A DNA stretch of 55,768 nucleotides, taken from assembly GCA_945891385.1 (NCBI GenBank), contig CAMDDJ010000020.1, positions 1-55,768 on the forward strand, written 5' to 3'. The notes beneath the pieces were generated by a model that saw only the letters and a program-made list of their open reading frames with translations, was not told the DNA's origin and searched no databases. This DNA is from Candidatus Kuenenia stuttgartensis (GTDB lineage Bacteria > Planctomycetota > Planctomycetia > Pirellulales > UBA1268). This document shows, one piece after another, positions 1-9,206 of this stretch. A program made the translations under genes and the position numbers. Within the stretch, counting starts at the first letter, position 1; each line of letters opens with the position of its first letter.

Positions 1-254
1 GCGAGCGCCTGTGGCATCTCCGCGGTGTCATCGGCCGCGCTGATCAGCAGGCAGACCTCCGGGCAGCTCCGCATCTCGCGGGTGTGGGCCGCCAGCCCGC
101 TGACGTGCGTCACCAGCCGCAGTCCTGCGGGGCCGATGTGAACGGCGAATGGGATCAGTGACGCGGCCGGCCGGCCGGCGTGGAGCGTCGCCAGCGCCGC
201 CGTCGGGCGGTCGAGCAGAAGGGAGCGGAGGACGGCGGCAAGCGACTCGGCCAT
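1..254 (-). CDS. PPOX/HugZ-like split-barrel flavin-binding protein, N-terminal part (truncated by window edge)
   Basis: An open frame of 84 codons runs off the left edge, starting at an ATG on the minus strand. The translation begins MAESLAAVLRSLL, continues through TAALATLHAGRPAASLIPF and later CPEVCLLISAADDT. The pattern of a short helix, a strand carrying 'ALATL..G.P..S..PF' and a following strand with 'H...L......CP.V.LLI' is that of pyridoxamine-phosphate-oxidase-like split barrels of the HugZ/DUF2470 type, which bind FMN or heme. It is divergent from imuA with about 120 bp between starts, so the two genes could share the intergenic region. Only the first strands are visible; the cofactor and substrate cannot be told. 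Confidence 0.6.
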   Translation of the reverse strand, partial: MAESLAAVLRSLLLDRPTAALATLHAGRPAASLIPFAVHIGPAGLRLVTHVSGLAAHTREMRSCPEVCLLISAADDTAEMPQAL

Positions 255-304
255 GGCACATGAGTCTACCCGACGCACCGCGAGAGAACGCCGCCAGCGG
301 ATGC

Positions 305-333
305 TTGACGGCTCAACGCCAGCCTGATAATGT
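305..333 (+). promoter_or_regulatory. sigma70-type promoter for the imuA-imuB-dnaE2 cassette
   Basis: TTGACG at 305-310 is followed after exactly 17 bp by TAATGT at 328-333, a good -35/-10 pair in an otherwise very GC-rich region. It lies 45 bp upstream of the chosen imuA start and points into the cassette. The -10 hexamer overlaps the palindrome at 331-344. Confidence 0.6.
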
Positions 334-344
334 ACTTCTGTACA
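331..344. promoter_or_regulatory. TGTAC-N4-GTACA palindrome, candidate LexA (SOS) operator
   Basis: A perfect 5+4+5 inverted repeat, TGTAC TTCT GTACA, covers the end of the -10 box and the expected transcription start of the imuA promoter. imuAB-dnaE2 cassettes are classic LexA targets, and LexA sites in several phyla are 14-bp palindromes with a 4-bp centre (for example GAAC-N4-GTTC). The half-site seen here is inferred, not established. I saw no second copy of this exact palindrome upstream of mutL or uvrB. Confidence 0.5.
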
Positions 345-377
345 CATCTCAAAATCTCCTGGCCGGGAGGCCGCGTG

Positions 378-1283
378 ATGGTGACGTTCGGGCCGGCAAA
401 ACATGGAATTTCCAGCCTCTTCGCCGCAGCGGAATCGGCCGGGGGTGAGAATCCGCAACTACGAGCCGTGCTGGTTAGCGGCGGGCGACTGGAGGGCATG
501 GAAGCGGCCCGCGAAAAGGTTGGCAGCGGGTTTGCCGGGGTCGATGCCCTGTTGCCGACCGGCGGCCTGCGGCGTGGCAGTCTCATCGAGTGGCTCCCCA
601 CGGCCACCGACACCGCCGCTGAACACGGCGCTGGTGGCTATGAGGGCGAACAGGCGGCCGGCGATCTCGAGAGCGGAGCCGGCGCAGCCACACTCGCCTT
701 CGCCGTCGCCTGCCAGGTGGCCGGCGCGGGCTGCGGCCCCAAGACGATCGTGGTTGTGGATCGCACGGAATGGTTTCATCCGCCGGCGGTGCTGCCCTGG
801 CTGACGGCCGGGCAGCAGCTGGTCGTGGCTCGTCCGGGCCGCGACGACGACGAAACCTGGGCCATCGACCAGGCCCTGCGTTGCAGCGGGGTGGCGGCCG
901 TCGTGGCCTGGCCGCGGCCCCGGGGACAGGCCCGGCAGCGGAGCCACTGGTCGACGGCGCTGCGCCGCTGGCAGTTGGCAGCCCGGTCGAGCGGCGCGAT
1001 CGGCTTGCTCGTACGACCGCAGATGGCGCTTCGGGATCCCTCCTGGGCCGAAGCTCGAATCGGAGTCGCGCCGCTGCCGGGCGGCACACTCTCCGAGCGG
1101 CGGTTGCGGCTGACGCGGCTGGGAGGTGGCTGGATCGGCACCGACCAAACCATGGCGACGGACATCAGCCTCGACCTCGCGCGGGGCATGGAGGTCGGAA
1201 CGCCAATCAGTCTGCAGCGCAGGCATGCAGACACACACCATCGAATCACCCCGGCGGGAGGTGCCACATGCCGCGCGTCATGA
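378..1283 (+). CDS. imuA: ImuA-like mutasome protein (RecA-fold SOS translesion accessory)
   Basis: 301 residues. A core near residues 45-75 reads VGSGFAGVDALLPTGGLRRG, the signature of ImuA/SulA-related RecA-fold proteins in which the Walker A loop is degenerate. Further strands (TIVVVDRTEWFHPPA, VAAVVAWPRPR) follow RecA topology. ImuA works with ImuB and DnaE2 in error-prone bypass of DNA lesions. I chose the ATG at 378 because GGGAGG lies 8 bp upstream. An in-frame ATG at 330 would place the start inside the promoter -10 and operator. The 3' end overlaps imuB by 16 bp, implying translational coupling. Assignment rests on the signature plus the three-gene context. Confidence 0.85.
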   Translation: MVTFGPAKHGISSLFAAAESAGGENPQLRAVLVSGGRLEGMEAAREKVGSGFAGVDALLPTGGLRRGSLIEWLPTATDTAAEHGAGGYEGEQAAGDLESGAGAATLAFAVACQVAGAGCGPKTIVVVDRTEWFHPPAVLPWLTAGQQLVVARPGRDDDETWAIDQALRCSGVAAVVAWPRPRGQARQRSHWSTALRRWQLAARSSGAIGLLVRPQMALRDPSWAEARIGVAPLPGGTLSERRLRLTRLGGGWIGTDQTMATDISLDLARGMEVGTPISLQRRHADTHHRITPAGGATCRAS

Positions 1284-3154
1284 CGATCTGGCTTCCCCGC
1301 TGGCCGGTGCAGCGACGGTTGCTCGAGCGGGCTGAATTGCGAAAGCTCCCGGTGTTCGTCTGCCGCCGCGATCGCCGCGGCCTTTTGACCGTGACCTCAT
1401 GGGCCTGGGCCGAGCCGCCGCGGCGGCGGCGGGCGGCGATCCGCCCCGGCATGTCGCTGGCCGAGGCGATGGCGGTTCTGGCGCTCGCGTATGGCTCGCG
1501 GGCCTGCCATGTCGCGGAAGTGGAGGCCGACGATCCATCAGCCGATCGGCTGGCGCTCGAGCACCTAGGCCGCTGGTGCCGACGGTTCGCCGCGATCGTA
1601 GGACTCGAACAGCCGCCAGTGGGCATGGCGGAAGCAACTGCGGCTCCCGAGTGCCTCGTTCTCGACGTGACGGGCACGGCCGGTTTTTTCGGGGGCGAAG
1701 GACCGCTCGCCCGAACCGCCGCCTGGACCCTCGCCGCCCGCGGGCTCCATGCGCGGGTTGCGATCGCCGACACCCCCGCCGCGGCCTGGGCGGCCGCTCA
1801 CCACATCGACCTTGTCGCCCAGGCGGAGCCCCACAACCAGGCGATCGCCGACCGGCCGGGCCTCCGCGGATCGTCGATCGCCGGTGCGGCCCGGGCTCCT
1901 GCGGCCCACCATCGCCGCTGGGCTGTGGTGCCGCCCGGGGCGCAGCATCTACGGGCGGGTGACTCAGCGGTGCTCGCCGGCCTGCCGCTCGAGGCCATCC
2001 GAATCGAACAGGCTCTCTGCGACATGCTCCGCGAGGTGGGAATCGACACACTCGGCGGAATGCTTCGGCTCTCGGCCAAGAGCCTGGCCACGCGGTTTCC
2101 TCCGACGCTCGGCCAGCGGCTGGCCGAGTTCACCGGCGGCCGAGCCGAGCCGATCGTGCCCCCGCGCGGCCCGGAATTGCCGCAGGCAACCCATGCCTTT
2201 GACGTGCCGCTTTCCCTGGCGGCAATCGACGACGCCACATTCGCAGTCCTGCTCGAGCGGTTGGTAGCGGGATGCACGTCGCCCTTGGCAGCCCGTGGCG
2301 AGGGCATTCTGGCCGTGCAAACCCGATTCGAGCCGGCCGCCGCGACCGCCGGCGCAGCAGCGGTGCCGCCGACCGTAATCGATGTCGGTCTGTTTCGGCC
2401 GAGCACGTCGGTGCGGCATGTCGTCGAACTGATCCGCCTCCGTATGGACCGGATACAATTGCCGCGGGAGATCGATGGGCTCGTCGTGGACGTGGTAGCC
2501 ACGGGTCTGCTTGGCTGCCGACAACGCTCGCTCTTCGAGAGCGTCCCGGCCGATCAGCCGATGGGATCGGCCCGAGCAGGCGAAGCGGATGTCGGCCATC
2601 TGATCGACCGGCTCGCCGGTCGGCTTGGAAGGGGCGCCGTGTTCGAGCCCAAGCCAGTCGCCGACTCCCAGCCGGAACATGCCTGGATGCCCATGCCACC
2701 TGCCGTGGCCCCAAGCAGCGTCAGTCGGCCGGCCGGAGGAAGCAGCCGCAAGACCGCCGCCCCGCCAGCGAGACGCGGCTCCACAGACCAGCCGCTCAGG
2801 GATCGGATTCGTCGCCAGGGCACCGCCACGCGACCGGCCAGCGCGGCCGCCGGTCGCCGGCCAATCTGGCTTGCGCCTCGACCGCTGCCGCTCGAGCCCG
2901 TTGCCGCCGGCATGGTCTCCGTGGCCCCCGACGGACCGCCGGTGCGGTTTCGGTTCGGGGGTGTTGTGCACCGCGTGATGCAGGCCCACGGTCCGGAGCG
3001 GATTGAAACCGCCTGGTGGCGCGGACCCACCGTTCGCCGCGACTACTACATCGTCGAGACGGAGTCGGGAACGCGATTCTGGTTGTTCCGCCGGCTTGGG
3101 AGGCCATCGCGAAAGGCCCGCGGCGAGTGGTATCTGCACGGGGTGTTTGCCTGA
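1268..3154 (+). CDS. imuB: ImuB, catalytically inactive Y-family polymerase homolog
   Basis: 628 residues beginning MPRVMTIWLPRWPVQRR, the usual ImuB opening. The Y-family fold is recognisable: palm segment CLVLDVTGTAGFFGGE, then a helix-hairpin-helix-like stretch near IDTLGGMLRLSAKSLATRFP and a little-finger region near FDVPLSLAAIDD. The catalytic acidic residues of active polymerases (DxD near the N-terminus and the SxDE motif) are absent, as known for ImuB, which serves as a bridge between DnaE2, the sliding clamp and ImuA. The C-terminal tail with WWRG, RRDYYIVET and RFWLFRR is diagnostic. A proline/arginine-rich linker lies at about residues 470-540. The start has GGAGG 6 bp upstream and sits inside the end of imuA. 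Confidence 0.92.
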   Translation: MPRVMTIWLPRWPVQRRLLERAELRKLPVFVCRRDRRGLLTVTSWAWAEPPRRRRAAIRPGMSLAEAMAVLALAYGSRACHVAEVEADDPSADRLALEHLGRWCRRFAAIVGLEQPPVGMAEATAAPECLVLDVTGTAGFFGGEGPLARTAAWTLAARGLHARVAIADTPAAAWAAAHHIDLVAQAEPHNQAIADRPGLRGSSIAGAARAPAAHHRRWAVVPPGAQHLRAGDSAVLAGLPLEAIRIEQALCDMLREVGIDTLGGMLRLSAKSLATRFPPTLGQRLAEFTGGRAEPIVPPRGPELPQATHAFDVPLSLAAIDDATFAVLLERLVAGCTSPLAARGEGILAVQTRFEPAAATAGAAAVPPTVIDVGLFRPSTSVRHVVELIRLRMDRIQLPREIDGLVVDVVATGLLGCRQRSLFESVPADQPMGSARAGEADVGHLIDRLAGRLGRGAVFEPKPVADSQPEHAWMPMPPAVAPSSVSRPAGGSSRKTAAPPARRGSTDQPLRDRIRRQGTATRPASAAAGRRPIWLAPRPLPLEPVAAGMVSVAPDGPPVRFRFGGVVHRVMQAHGPERIETAWWRGPTVRRDYYIVETESGTRFWLFRRLGRPSRKARGEWYLHGVFA

Positions 3155-3224
3155 AGCCATTTGTTCGATGCCTCTTTTCCAAGGCTGCCCACGACCAGCC
3201 TGTCACGTATTCGAGAGGTGCATA

Positions 3225-6200
3225 ATGAAGTTCGATCGCCAGAGCATCGCCGTGCCGCGGTATGCCGAGCTGCACTGCGTCAGCAATTTCTCCTTTCTCC
3301 AAGGCGGTTCGCACCCCGAGGAGCTCGTCGCCCGGGCTGCCGCCCTCGGCTACGAGGCGATCGCCCTGACCGACCGGGCCACGCTCTCGGGCATCGTGCG
3401 GGCCCACGGAGCAGCCAAGGAAGCAGGCATCCGGCTCGTGATCGGAGCCTGGCTCGAGCCGATCGACGCCGCTCCGATCGTCGTCTGGGCGGCCGATGCC
3501 GCCGGCTATGCGAATCTCTGCCAGCTGCTGACCCACGGCTACTCCCGGGCCTCAGAGCCTGGCGGCCAAGCAGCTCCTGGGCCGACTTCTGCGCCAAGCG
3601 GCATCGAAACCGACGACGATCCGCCAGGTCGGATAGCAGCCGGTCACTGCCGGCTCGCACTCGATGACGTCGCGCGGTTTTCAGGTGGCCTGCTGGCAGG
3701 AATGCCACTGGCAACCTGCGGCGCGATCGCTCCGGCCGGACGGTTCGACGACACGCGCCTCGCTGCCGCGGCCACGGATCTCGCTCACTGGAAGAGTGTC
3801 TTCGGCGACCGGCTCTGGGGCCTGGCCGAGGTGGCCCTCGAAGGCGACGACGCCGAGCGGCTCGCCTGGTTCGGCCGACTGGGTCGCCGGGCGGGCGTGC
3901 CAGTCGCGGCCGCGGGCGATGTTCGTTACCACGAGCGGAGCCGGCTGCCGCTCTTCGACGTGCTTGCCGCCGTGCGGCATGGCAGCACCGTCGATGCGAT
4001 CCGCGGTCGGTTGCTCTCCAATGGCGAGCGGCATCTTCACGACCGCGAGCGGATCGCCACACGCTTCGCTCTCCTGCCCGGAGCGGTCGAACGGTCCGCC
4101 GAGATCGCCGCCCGCTGCACGTTTTCGCTCGATGAACTTCGCTACGAATACCCCGACGCCACCGTGCCGCCCGGCCGTACGGCCACCGAGCAGCTCGCCC
4201 ACCTGGCCTGGAAGGGAGCTCACAAGCGATACCCAGCCGGCATCCCGGAGAAGGTCGGCGACCTGATCCGCCACGAGCTCGCGCTCGTGGCCGAACTCGG
4301 CTACGAGGCCTACTTTCTCACCGTCTTCGACATCGTGCGGTTCGCGCGGCGACGGGGAATTCTCTGCCAGGGCCGCGGCTCGGCGGCCAACTCGGCCGTC
4401 TGCTACTGCCTGGGGATCACCTCGGTCGATCCGGCCCGGATGAACGTGCTCTTCGAGCGGTTCGTGAGCCGCGAGCGGTGCGAGGCGCCCGACATCGACA
4501 TCGACTTCGAGCACCACCGCCGCGAGGAGGTGCTCCAGTATGTCTACGAGACCTACGGCCGCGACCGGGCGGCGATGACGGCCGAGGTGATCTGCTATCG
4601 GCTGCGATCTGCCGTCCGAGACGTGGGCAAGGCGCTCGGCTTGTCGCTCGATCGTGTCGATGCGCTCGCCACCGTGCTCGATGTGGGCGATCGCCCCGAG
4701 CAGCTCCCGACGCGGCTGGCCGAGGCGGGGCTCGACCCCGCGAGCGACACCGGCGCGAGGCTCGTGTCGCTCGTGGGACAGCTCGTCGGCTTTCCGCGGC
4801 ACCTCGGCCAGCACGTCGGCGGGATGGTGATGACCCGCGGCCGGCTCACCGACCTCGTGCCGGTGCAGCCAGCCACGATGCCCGGCCGCACGATCGTGCA
4901 GTGGGACAAAAACGATCTCGATGAACTCGGCATCCTGAAAGTGGACTGCCTCGCCCTCGGGATGCTCACCGCGATCCGCCGGGCCTTCGACCTGATCACG
5001 GAGGCCGGCGGCCCCCGGCTCACACTGGCCACGGTGCCGGCTGAAGACCCGGCCGTCTATGAGATGATCTGCCGGGCCGACACGGTGGGGGTGTTTCAGA
5101 TCGAGAGCCGAGCCCAGATGAGCATGCTGCCCCGGCTCCGACCGCGGTGCTTCTACGATCTCGTGATCGAGGTGGCGATCGTCCGCCCGGGACCGATTCA
5201 GGGCGACATGGTGCATCCCTATCTGCGGCGGCGGGCCGGCGAGGAGCCGGTGACCTATCCGAACGACGCGATCCGGGAGGTCTTGGAAAAGACACTCGGT
5301 GTGCCGCTCTTCCAGGAGCAGGCGATGCGACTGGCCGTGGTGGCGGCTGGCTTCACGCCCGGCGAGGCCGACCAACTGCGGCGGGCGATGGGGGCCTGGC
5401 GGCGGCCGGGCGTGATCGACGCGTTTCACAAGAAGCTCGTCGACGGCATGCTGGCCCGTGGGCTGCCGCCCAGCTTCGCCGAACAGGTCTTCAACCAGAT
5501 CCGCGGCTTCGGCGAATACGGGTTTCCCGAGTCACATGCCACGAGCTTCGCGCTGTTGGTCTACGTCTCGGCCTGGTTGAAGTGCCACCATCCAGCCGCC
5601 TTCACCGCCGCCCTGCTCGGTAGCCAGCCGATGGGCTTTTATGCCCCCGCCCAGCTCGTGCGGGATGCCCGGGCTCATGGCGTGAGAATTCTGCCGGCCG
5701 ATGTCAACGCCAGCTGCTGGCATGCCACGCTCGAAGCATGCTCACGAGCCGAAGGCGGTAAGCCGACAGCCGCAGCCCGGCCGGCCATACGGCTGGGACT
5801 CGAGCAGGTGCACGGGCTCGGCGAGGCGGAAGCCGAGCGAATCGCGACAGCCCGCCGGTCAGGCCCCTTCCGCTTGCCCCGGGATCTGGCCCGGCGGGCC
5901 AGGCTCGACAGGCAGACGCTGCTGCACCTGGCTCGCGCGGGAGCCCTCGCCTCGCTCGGTCTTTCTCGGCGCCGGGCGGTCTGGGAGGTGATGCAATGCC
6001 TCGACCCGCCCCGCCAACGGCCGCTCTTAGAAGGCCTTGCCGACGACGACGACGAGGATTGCCTGGGCCTGCCGACGATGACCCTGCAGGAAGAAGTGAT
6101 CGCCGACTACCGCACCGGCGGGCTCTCGCTCACGGCGCATCCGCTCGCCTTCGAACGAGAGCGTTTCGCAGCGTCGGGCATCCTTCCGATCGCCACGGCC

Positions 6201-6566
6201 ACAGCCGCTCCGGAGGGGCAGTGGGTCAGCGTGGCGGGAATCGTGCTCATCCGTCAACGGCCGGCGACGGCGAAGGGCATGATCTTTCTCACGCTCGAAG
6301 ACGAGACAGCCGCGGCCAACATCGTCGTCAGGCCGGATGTCTGGACAGCCACGGATCACCTCGCCCGGCGGGCCGCCGTGCTGCAGGTCACGGGCCGCAT
6401 CCAGCGGCGTGGAGCAGTCGTGCACATCGTGGCTGCAAGACTCGAAGCGGCCGTCGCTCGAGCCCACGGCCAGCCCGCCAGAGGCCGGGACGCGGATCCG
6501 CCTCCGGCTCACCGGCCCGCGGCCGCGCTCGCCGCCCTGCCCCGCATGTCTCGCGACTTCTGCTGA
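3225..6566 (+). CDS. dnaE2: DnaE2, error-prone DNA polymerase III alpha subunit
   Basis: 1113 residues, typical for DnaE2 (shorter than replicative DnaE). The N-terminal PHP domain starts YAELHCVSNFSFLQGGSHPE. The C-family polymerase core has the PDIDIDF motif (Asp423, Asp425) and a third acidic residue in KVDCLALGMLTAI (Asp574). QGRGSAANSAVCYCLGIT forms the nucleotide-binding loop, followed by fingers (EYGFPESHATSFA), a helix-hairpin-helix region and an OB fold (VSVAGIVLIRQRPATAKG), ending SRDFC. Start ATG 3225 follows GAGAGGTG. It lies 70 bp after imuB with no separate promoter seen, so it is probably cotranscribed under the same SOS-type control. It synthesises across lesions together with ImuA and ImuB and is a cause of damage-induced mutation. 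Confidence 0.96.
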   Translation: MKFDRQSIAVPRYAELHCVSNFSFLQGGSHPEELVARAAALGYEAIALTDRATLSGIVRAHGAAKEAGIRLVIGAWLEPIDAAPIVVWAADAAGYANLCQLLTHGYSRASEPGGQAAPGPTSAPSGIETDDDPPGRIAAGHCRLALDDVARFSGGLLAGMPLATCGAIAPAGRFDDTRLAAAATDLAHWKSVFGDRLWGLAEVALEGDDAERLAWFGRLGRRAGVPVAAAGDVRYHERSRLPLFDVLAAVRHGSTVDAIRGRLLSNGERHLHDRERIATRFALLPGAVERSAEIAARCTFSLDELRYEYPDATVPPGRTATEQLAHLAWKGAHKRYPAGIPEKVGDLIRHELALVAELGYEAYFLTVFDIVRFARRRGILCQGRGSAANSAVCYCLGITSVDPARMNVLFERFVSRERCEAPDIDIDFEHHRREEVLQYVYETYGRDRAAMTAEVICYRLRSAVRDVGKALGLSLDRVDALATVLDVGDRPEQLPTRLAEAGLDPASDTGARLVSLVGQLVGFPRHLGQHVGGMVMTRGRLTDLVPVQPATMPGRTIVQWDKNDLDELGILKVDCLALGMLTAIRRAFDLITEAGGPRLTLATVPAEDPAVYEMICRADTVGVFQIESRAQMSMLPRLRPRCFYDLVIEVAIVRPGPIQGDMVHPYLRRRAGEEPVTYPNDAIREVLEKTLGVPLFQEQAMRLAVVAAGFTPGEADQLRRAMGAWRRPGVIDAFHKKLVDGMLARGLPPSFAEQVFNQIRGFGEYGFPESHATSFALLVYVSAWLKCHHPAAFTAALLGSQPMGFYAPAQLVRDARAHGVRILPADVNASCWHATLEACSRAEGGKPTAAARPAIRLGLEQVHGLGEAEAERIATARRSGPFRLPRDLARRARLDRQTLLHLARAGALASLGLSRRRAVWEVMQCLDPPRQRPLLEGLADDDDEDCLGLPTMTLQEEVIADYRTGGLSLTAHPLAFERERFAASGILPIATATAAPEGQWVSVAGIVLIRQRPATAKGMIFLTLEDETAAANIVVRPDVWTATDHLARRAAVLQVTGRIQRRGAVVHIVAARLEAAVARAHGQPARGRDADPPPAHRPAAALAALPRMSRDFC

Positions 6567-6676
6567 GCTTCATCGCCTCGGCCACTGGAGTACAACATCG
6601 TGCCGCCGCTCGGCCGTGCCCACACACGAACCGCCGAACGCGGAAGAGCCCGGCCTCTGCCGTCGGAGAATCACTC

Positions 6677-8005
6677 ATGACTCCTGTCGCCCCCAGGTGG
6701 TACCTGCTCCTGTGCGGAACGATTGCGATGACGGCAACCTCGCTCCACGCCGCCGAACAGGCCAACTACGACGAGTCGGCCGTACGGGCCTACACGTTGC
6801 CGGACGTGCTCGCTGGCCCCGACGGACGGCCCGCGGAGTCGGCAGCCGACTGGCAGACGCGGTGCCGCCCTCACCAACTCGCCTTGCTCGAGCAGACGGT
6901 GTATGGCCGCCGGCTGCCGTCTGTACCCGTCCACGTAATCGACGCGGTCGATCGCGCGGAGGCCGAACTCGCCGACGGCGTGCGGGCCACGCGAGTCCAG
7001 GCTCGGCTCCAGCTGGGCGACGCCACTCACGCAGCGACGACCGATGTCCTGCTCTATCTCCCCGCTCATCCGTCAGCCGACCGGCCGGTGCCGGTGTTTC
7101 TCCATCTCAACTTCAAGGGCAACCAGGCGGAACACCCCGACCCCGGCATCCGCCTCTGCGAGGCCTGGCTTCCCGATGACCCAAAGAACGGGATCGTCGA
7201 TCACCACGCGACCGAGGTCTCACGAGCGGCCCACGCCCGCCGCTGGCCTGTGGAAAAACTGCTCGCCCGCGGATACGGCCTGGCGACCGCCTGTTATGGC
7301 GACGTTTTCCCCGACCGTGCCGACGGGCGGGCCGCCAGCGCCCTGGCCTCGCTCGGCCGGCCGCTCGAGGGCGAGCTTCCGTCGGACGAGCCGGGCGCCA
7401 TCGCCACCTGGGCCTGGCAGCTCTCGCGGATCCTCGACTGGCTCATCACGCTACCGGAGGTGGACGCCACGAGAGTGATCGTGGTCGGCCATTCCCGCAA
7501 CGGCAAGGCGGCAGTCTGGGCCGGGGGTTGCGACGAGCGGTTTGCGATGGTCGTCTCCAACGAATCGGGATGCGGCGGAGCGGCTCTCGAACGACGAAAC
7601 TACGGCGAGACGATCGAGGCGATCACCCGCCGGTTTCCCCACTGGTTCTGCCCGGCCTTCCGCAGCTATGCCGACCGTGAGCCGGATTTGCCGGTGGATG
7701 CCCATGGAACGCTCGCCCTCGCCGCGCCGCGACCGCTCTATGTCGCGAGTGCGATCGACGATCGTTGGGCCGATCCCCGCGGCGAGTTTCTCGCGGCCGT
7801 CGCCGCCGATCCGGTCTGGCGACTGTTCGGCCGCGTGGGACTGGCCACATGCGACTGGCCCCCGGTCGATACACCCGTGGGAACGACGATCGGCTATCAC
7901 GTCCGCAGCGGCCGACACGATCTGCTCGAGTGGGATTGGCTGCGGTTCGCCGATCTCGCCGACCGTTCGCTCGGCGGGACTGCACGGCCTGCTCCGGCCG
8001 ACTGA
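6677..8005 (+). CDS. Secreted CE15-like (glucuronoyl esterase family) serine esterase
   Basis: 442 residues with a signal peptide (MTPVAPRWYLLLCGTIAMTA, cleavage probably after SLHA). The alpha/beta-hydrolase nucleophile elbow is VVGHSRNGKAAVWAG (Ser273), closely matching the SRNGK motif of carbohydrate esterase family 15. It is followed by the family-typical ESGCGGAALERRNYGE and HWFCPAF, and by a late catalytic His in SGRHDLLEWDW (His414). CE15 enzymes cleave ester links between lignin and glucuronic acid on xylan; planctomycete homologs are often annotated only as acetylxylan-esterase-like. It differs from canonical CE15 in having GHS where many have GCS. It is probably exported to act on plant or algal polysaccharide. 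There is no operon partner. Confidence 0.8.
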   Translation: MTPVAPRWYLLLCGTIAMTATSLHAAEQANYDESAVRAYTLPDVLAGPDGRPAESAADWQTRCRPHQLALLEQTVYGRRLPSVPVHVIDAVDRAEAELADGVRATRVQARLQLGDATHAATTDVLLYLPAHPSADRPVPVFLHLNFKGNQAEHPDPGIRLCEAWLPDDPKNGIVDHHATEVSRAAHARRWPVEKLLARGYGLATACYGDVFPDRADGRAASALASLGRPLEGELPSDEPGAIATWAWQLSRILDWLITLPEVDATRVIVVGHSRNGKAAVWAGGCDERFAMVVSNESGCGGAALERRNYGETIEAITRRFPHWFCPAFRSYADREPDLPVDAHGTLALAAPRPLYVASAIDDRWADPRGEFLAAVAADPVWRLFGRVGLATCDWPPVDTPVGTTIGYHVRSGRHDLLEWDWLRFADLADRSLGGTARPAPAD

Positions 8006-8051
8006 GTGACTCCGGCTGGACGGCGACGACCCGATCCGCTGAACTGCCCAC

Positions 8052-8987
8052 ATGACGCCCTCCACTGCCGTTGCCGTCGCCACCACCGATCTCCCGCTCG
8101 GGCCGCCGCTCCGTGGCAAGGTGCGAGACTGCTACCGTCACCGCACGAATCGCTTCGGCGACACGCTCGTGATCGTGAGCACCGATCGGATCAGCGCCTT
8201 CGATTGGATTCTGCCGACCCCGATCCCCGACAAGGGCCGCGTGCTGACGGCGATCTCGCAGTTCTGGTTCGACCTGCTGGCCAGCGGCCCCGCTCCCATG
8301 GCCCACCATCTGCTGACCACCGACGTCGAGGCGATGGAACTCCCAAAAGAAATCGACCTCGAGCCGATCCGCGGCCGCACGATGCTCGTTCGGCGGGCCG
8401 ACGTGATTCCCTTCGAGTGTGTCGTGCGCGGCGCCCTGGCCGGATCCGGTCTGGTCGAATACCGTCGGTCGGGCTCGGTCTGCGGGGTGCCGCTTCCCCC
8501 CGGCCTCGCGGCCGGCGATCCGCTGCCGGAGCCGATCTTCACCCCAGCCACCAAGGCAGCCAGTGGGCACGACGAGAACGTTGCCTTTGCCACCATGGCG
8601 GCCGCGGTCGGCGTTGAGCTCGCCGAGACGCTTCGGACCCGCAGCCTGGCCGTGTATCGTCGCGGTGCCGAACACGCCGCGGCCTGCGGCATCGTGCTGG
8701 CTGACACGAAGTTCGAGTGGGGCCGGACGCCGGCCGGCGACCTGCTGCTCATCGACGAGGTGCTCACGCCCGACAGCTCGCGGTTCTGGCCAGCGGCCGC
8801 CGCAGGCCGGGGCCGGGTGCCGGAATCCTTCGACAAGCAGTTCGTGCGCGATTGGCTCGAACAGAGCGGCTGGGACAAGGCCAGCCCGCCCCCGCCCCTC
8901 CCGGCAGACGTCGTGGCCCGTACCCGCGAGAAATATCTCGAGGCCTGTCGACTCCTGACCGGCCACCTCCCGACCGGCGTCACCTGA
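8052..8987 (+). CDS. purC: Phosphoribosylaminoimidazole-succinocarboxamide synthase (SAICAR synthase)
   Basis: 311 residues, the length of the long PurC form. It catalyses ATP-dependent ligation of aspartate to CAIR in de novo purine synthesis. Motifs visible in order: PLRGKVRDCY (ATP loop), STDRISAFDWILPTPIPDKG, the segment VRRADVIPFECVVRGALAGSG, PIFTPATKA, and FEWGR with LIDEVLTPDSSRFWP (substrate and Mg binding). It is a stand-alone gene 46 bp after the esterase and 219 bp before aroC, with an eroded copy of the palindromic repeat in its downstream spacer. Confidence 0.96.
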   Translation: MTPSTAVAVATTDLPLGPPLRGKVRDCYRHRTNRFGDTLVIVSTDRISAFDWILPTPIPDKGRVLTAISQFWFDLLASGPAPMAHHLLTTDVEAMELPKEIDLEPIRGRTMLVRRADVIPFECVVRGALAGSGLVEYRRSGSVCGVPLPPGLAAGDPLPEPIFTPATKAASGHDENVAFATMAAAVGVELAETLRTRSLAVYRRGAEHAAACGIVLADTKFEWGRTPAGDLLLIDEVLTPDSSRFWPAAAAGRGRVPESFDKQFVRDWLEQSGWDKASPPPPLPADVVARTREKYLEACRLLTGHLPTGVT

Positions 8988-9071
8988 AGGTCCGCGAAAC
9001 AAGCCCGCCAGGGACTTTTTCCACTCGGCCGCTCGCAGCAAACGCCGCAGGTTTCCTGGCTCGCCGGTCGC

Positions 9072-9142
9072 CGCATCCGCGCCCGCGACACGACTTTTGC
9101 CGCCCCCGAGGCGGGACTGTTCCTCACGAGGATACGGTCTAG
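9072..9142 (+). repeat. Eroded copy of the dispersed palindromic repeat (short form)
   Basis: The core GCGCCCGCGAC followed by GACTTTTGCCGCCCCCGAGG (9091-9111 region) matches the copies near 23.1, 26.8 and 35.0 kb, and the unit ends with TACGGTCTAG at 9133-9142, like the CGGTCTAG end of the 35-kb copy. The left half is degenerate. It fills the purC-aroC spacer and lacks the 24-bp hairpin segment of the long form. Confidence 0.65.
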
Positions 9143-9206
9143 GGTCGCGTGCCATCGGCAACTAGACTCTGAAGGTCCATCCGCCCGCCCCCCGAATACG
9201 CCTCCT

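Noticed and set aside
330-377. An upstream in-frame ATG for imuA at 330
   Set aside because: It lies inside the -10 box and operator, and would be upstream of or at the transcription start. The ATG at 378 has a proper ribosome site.
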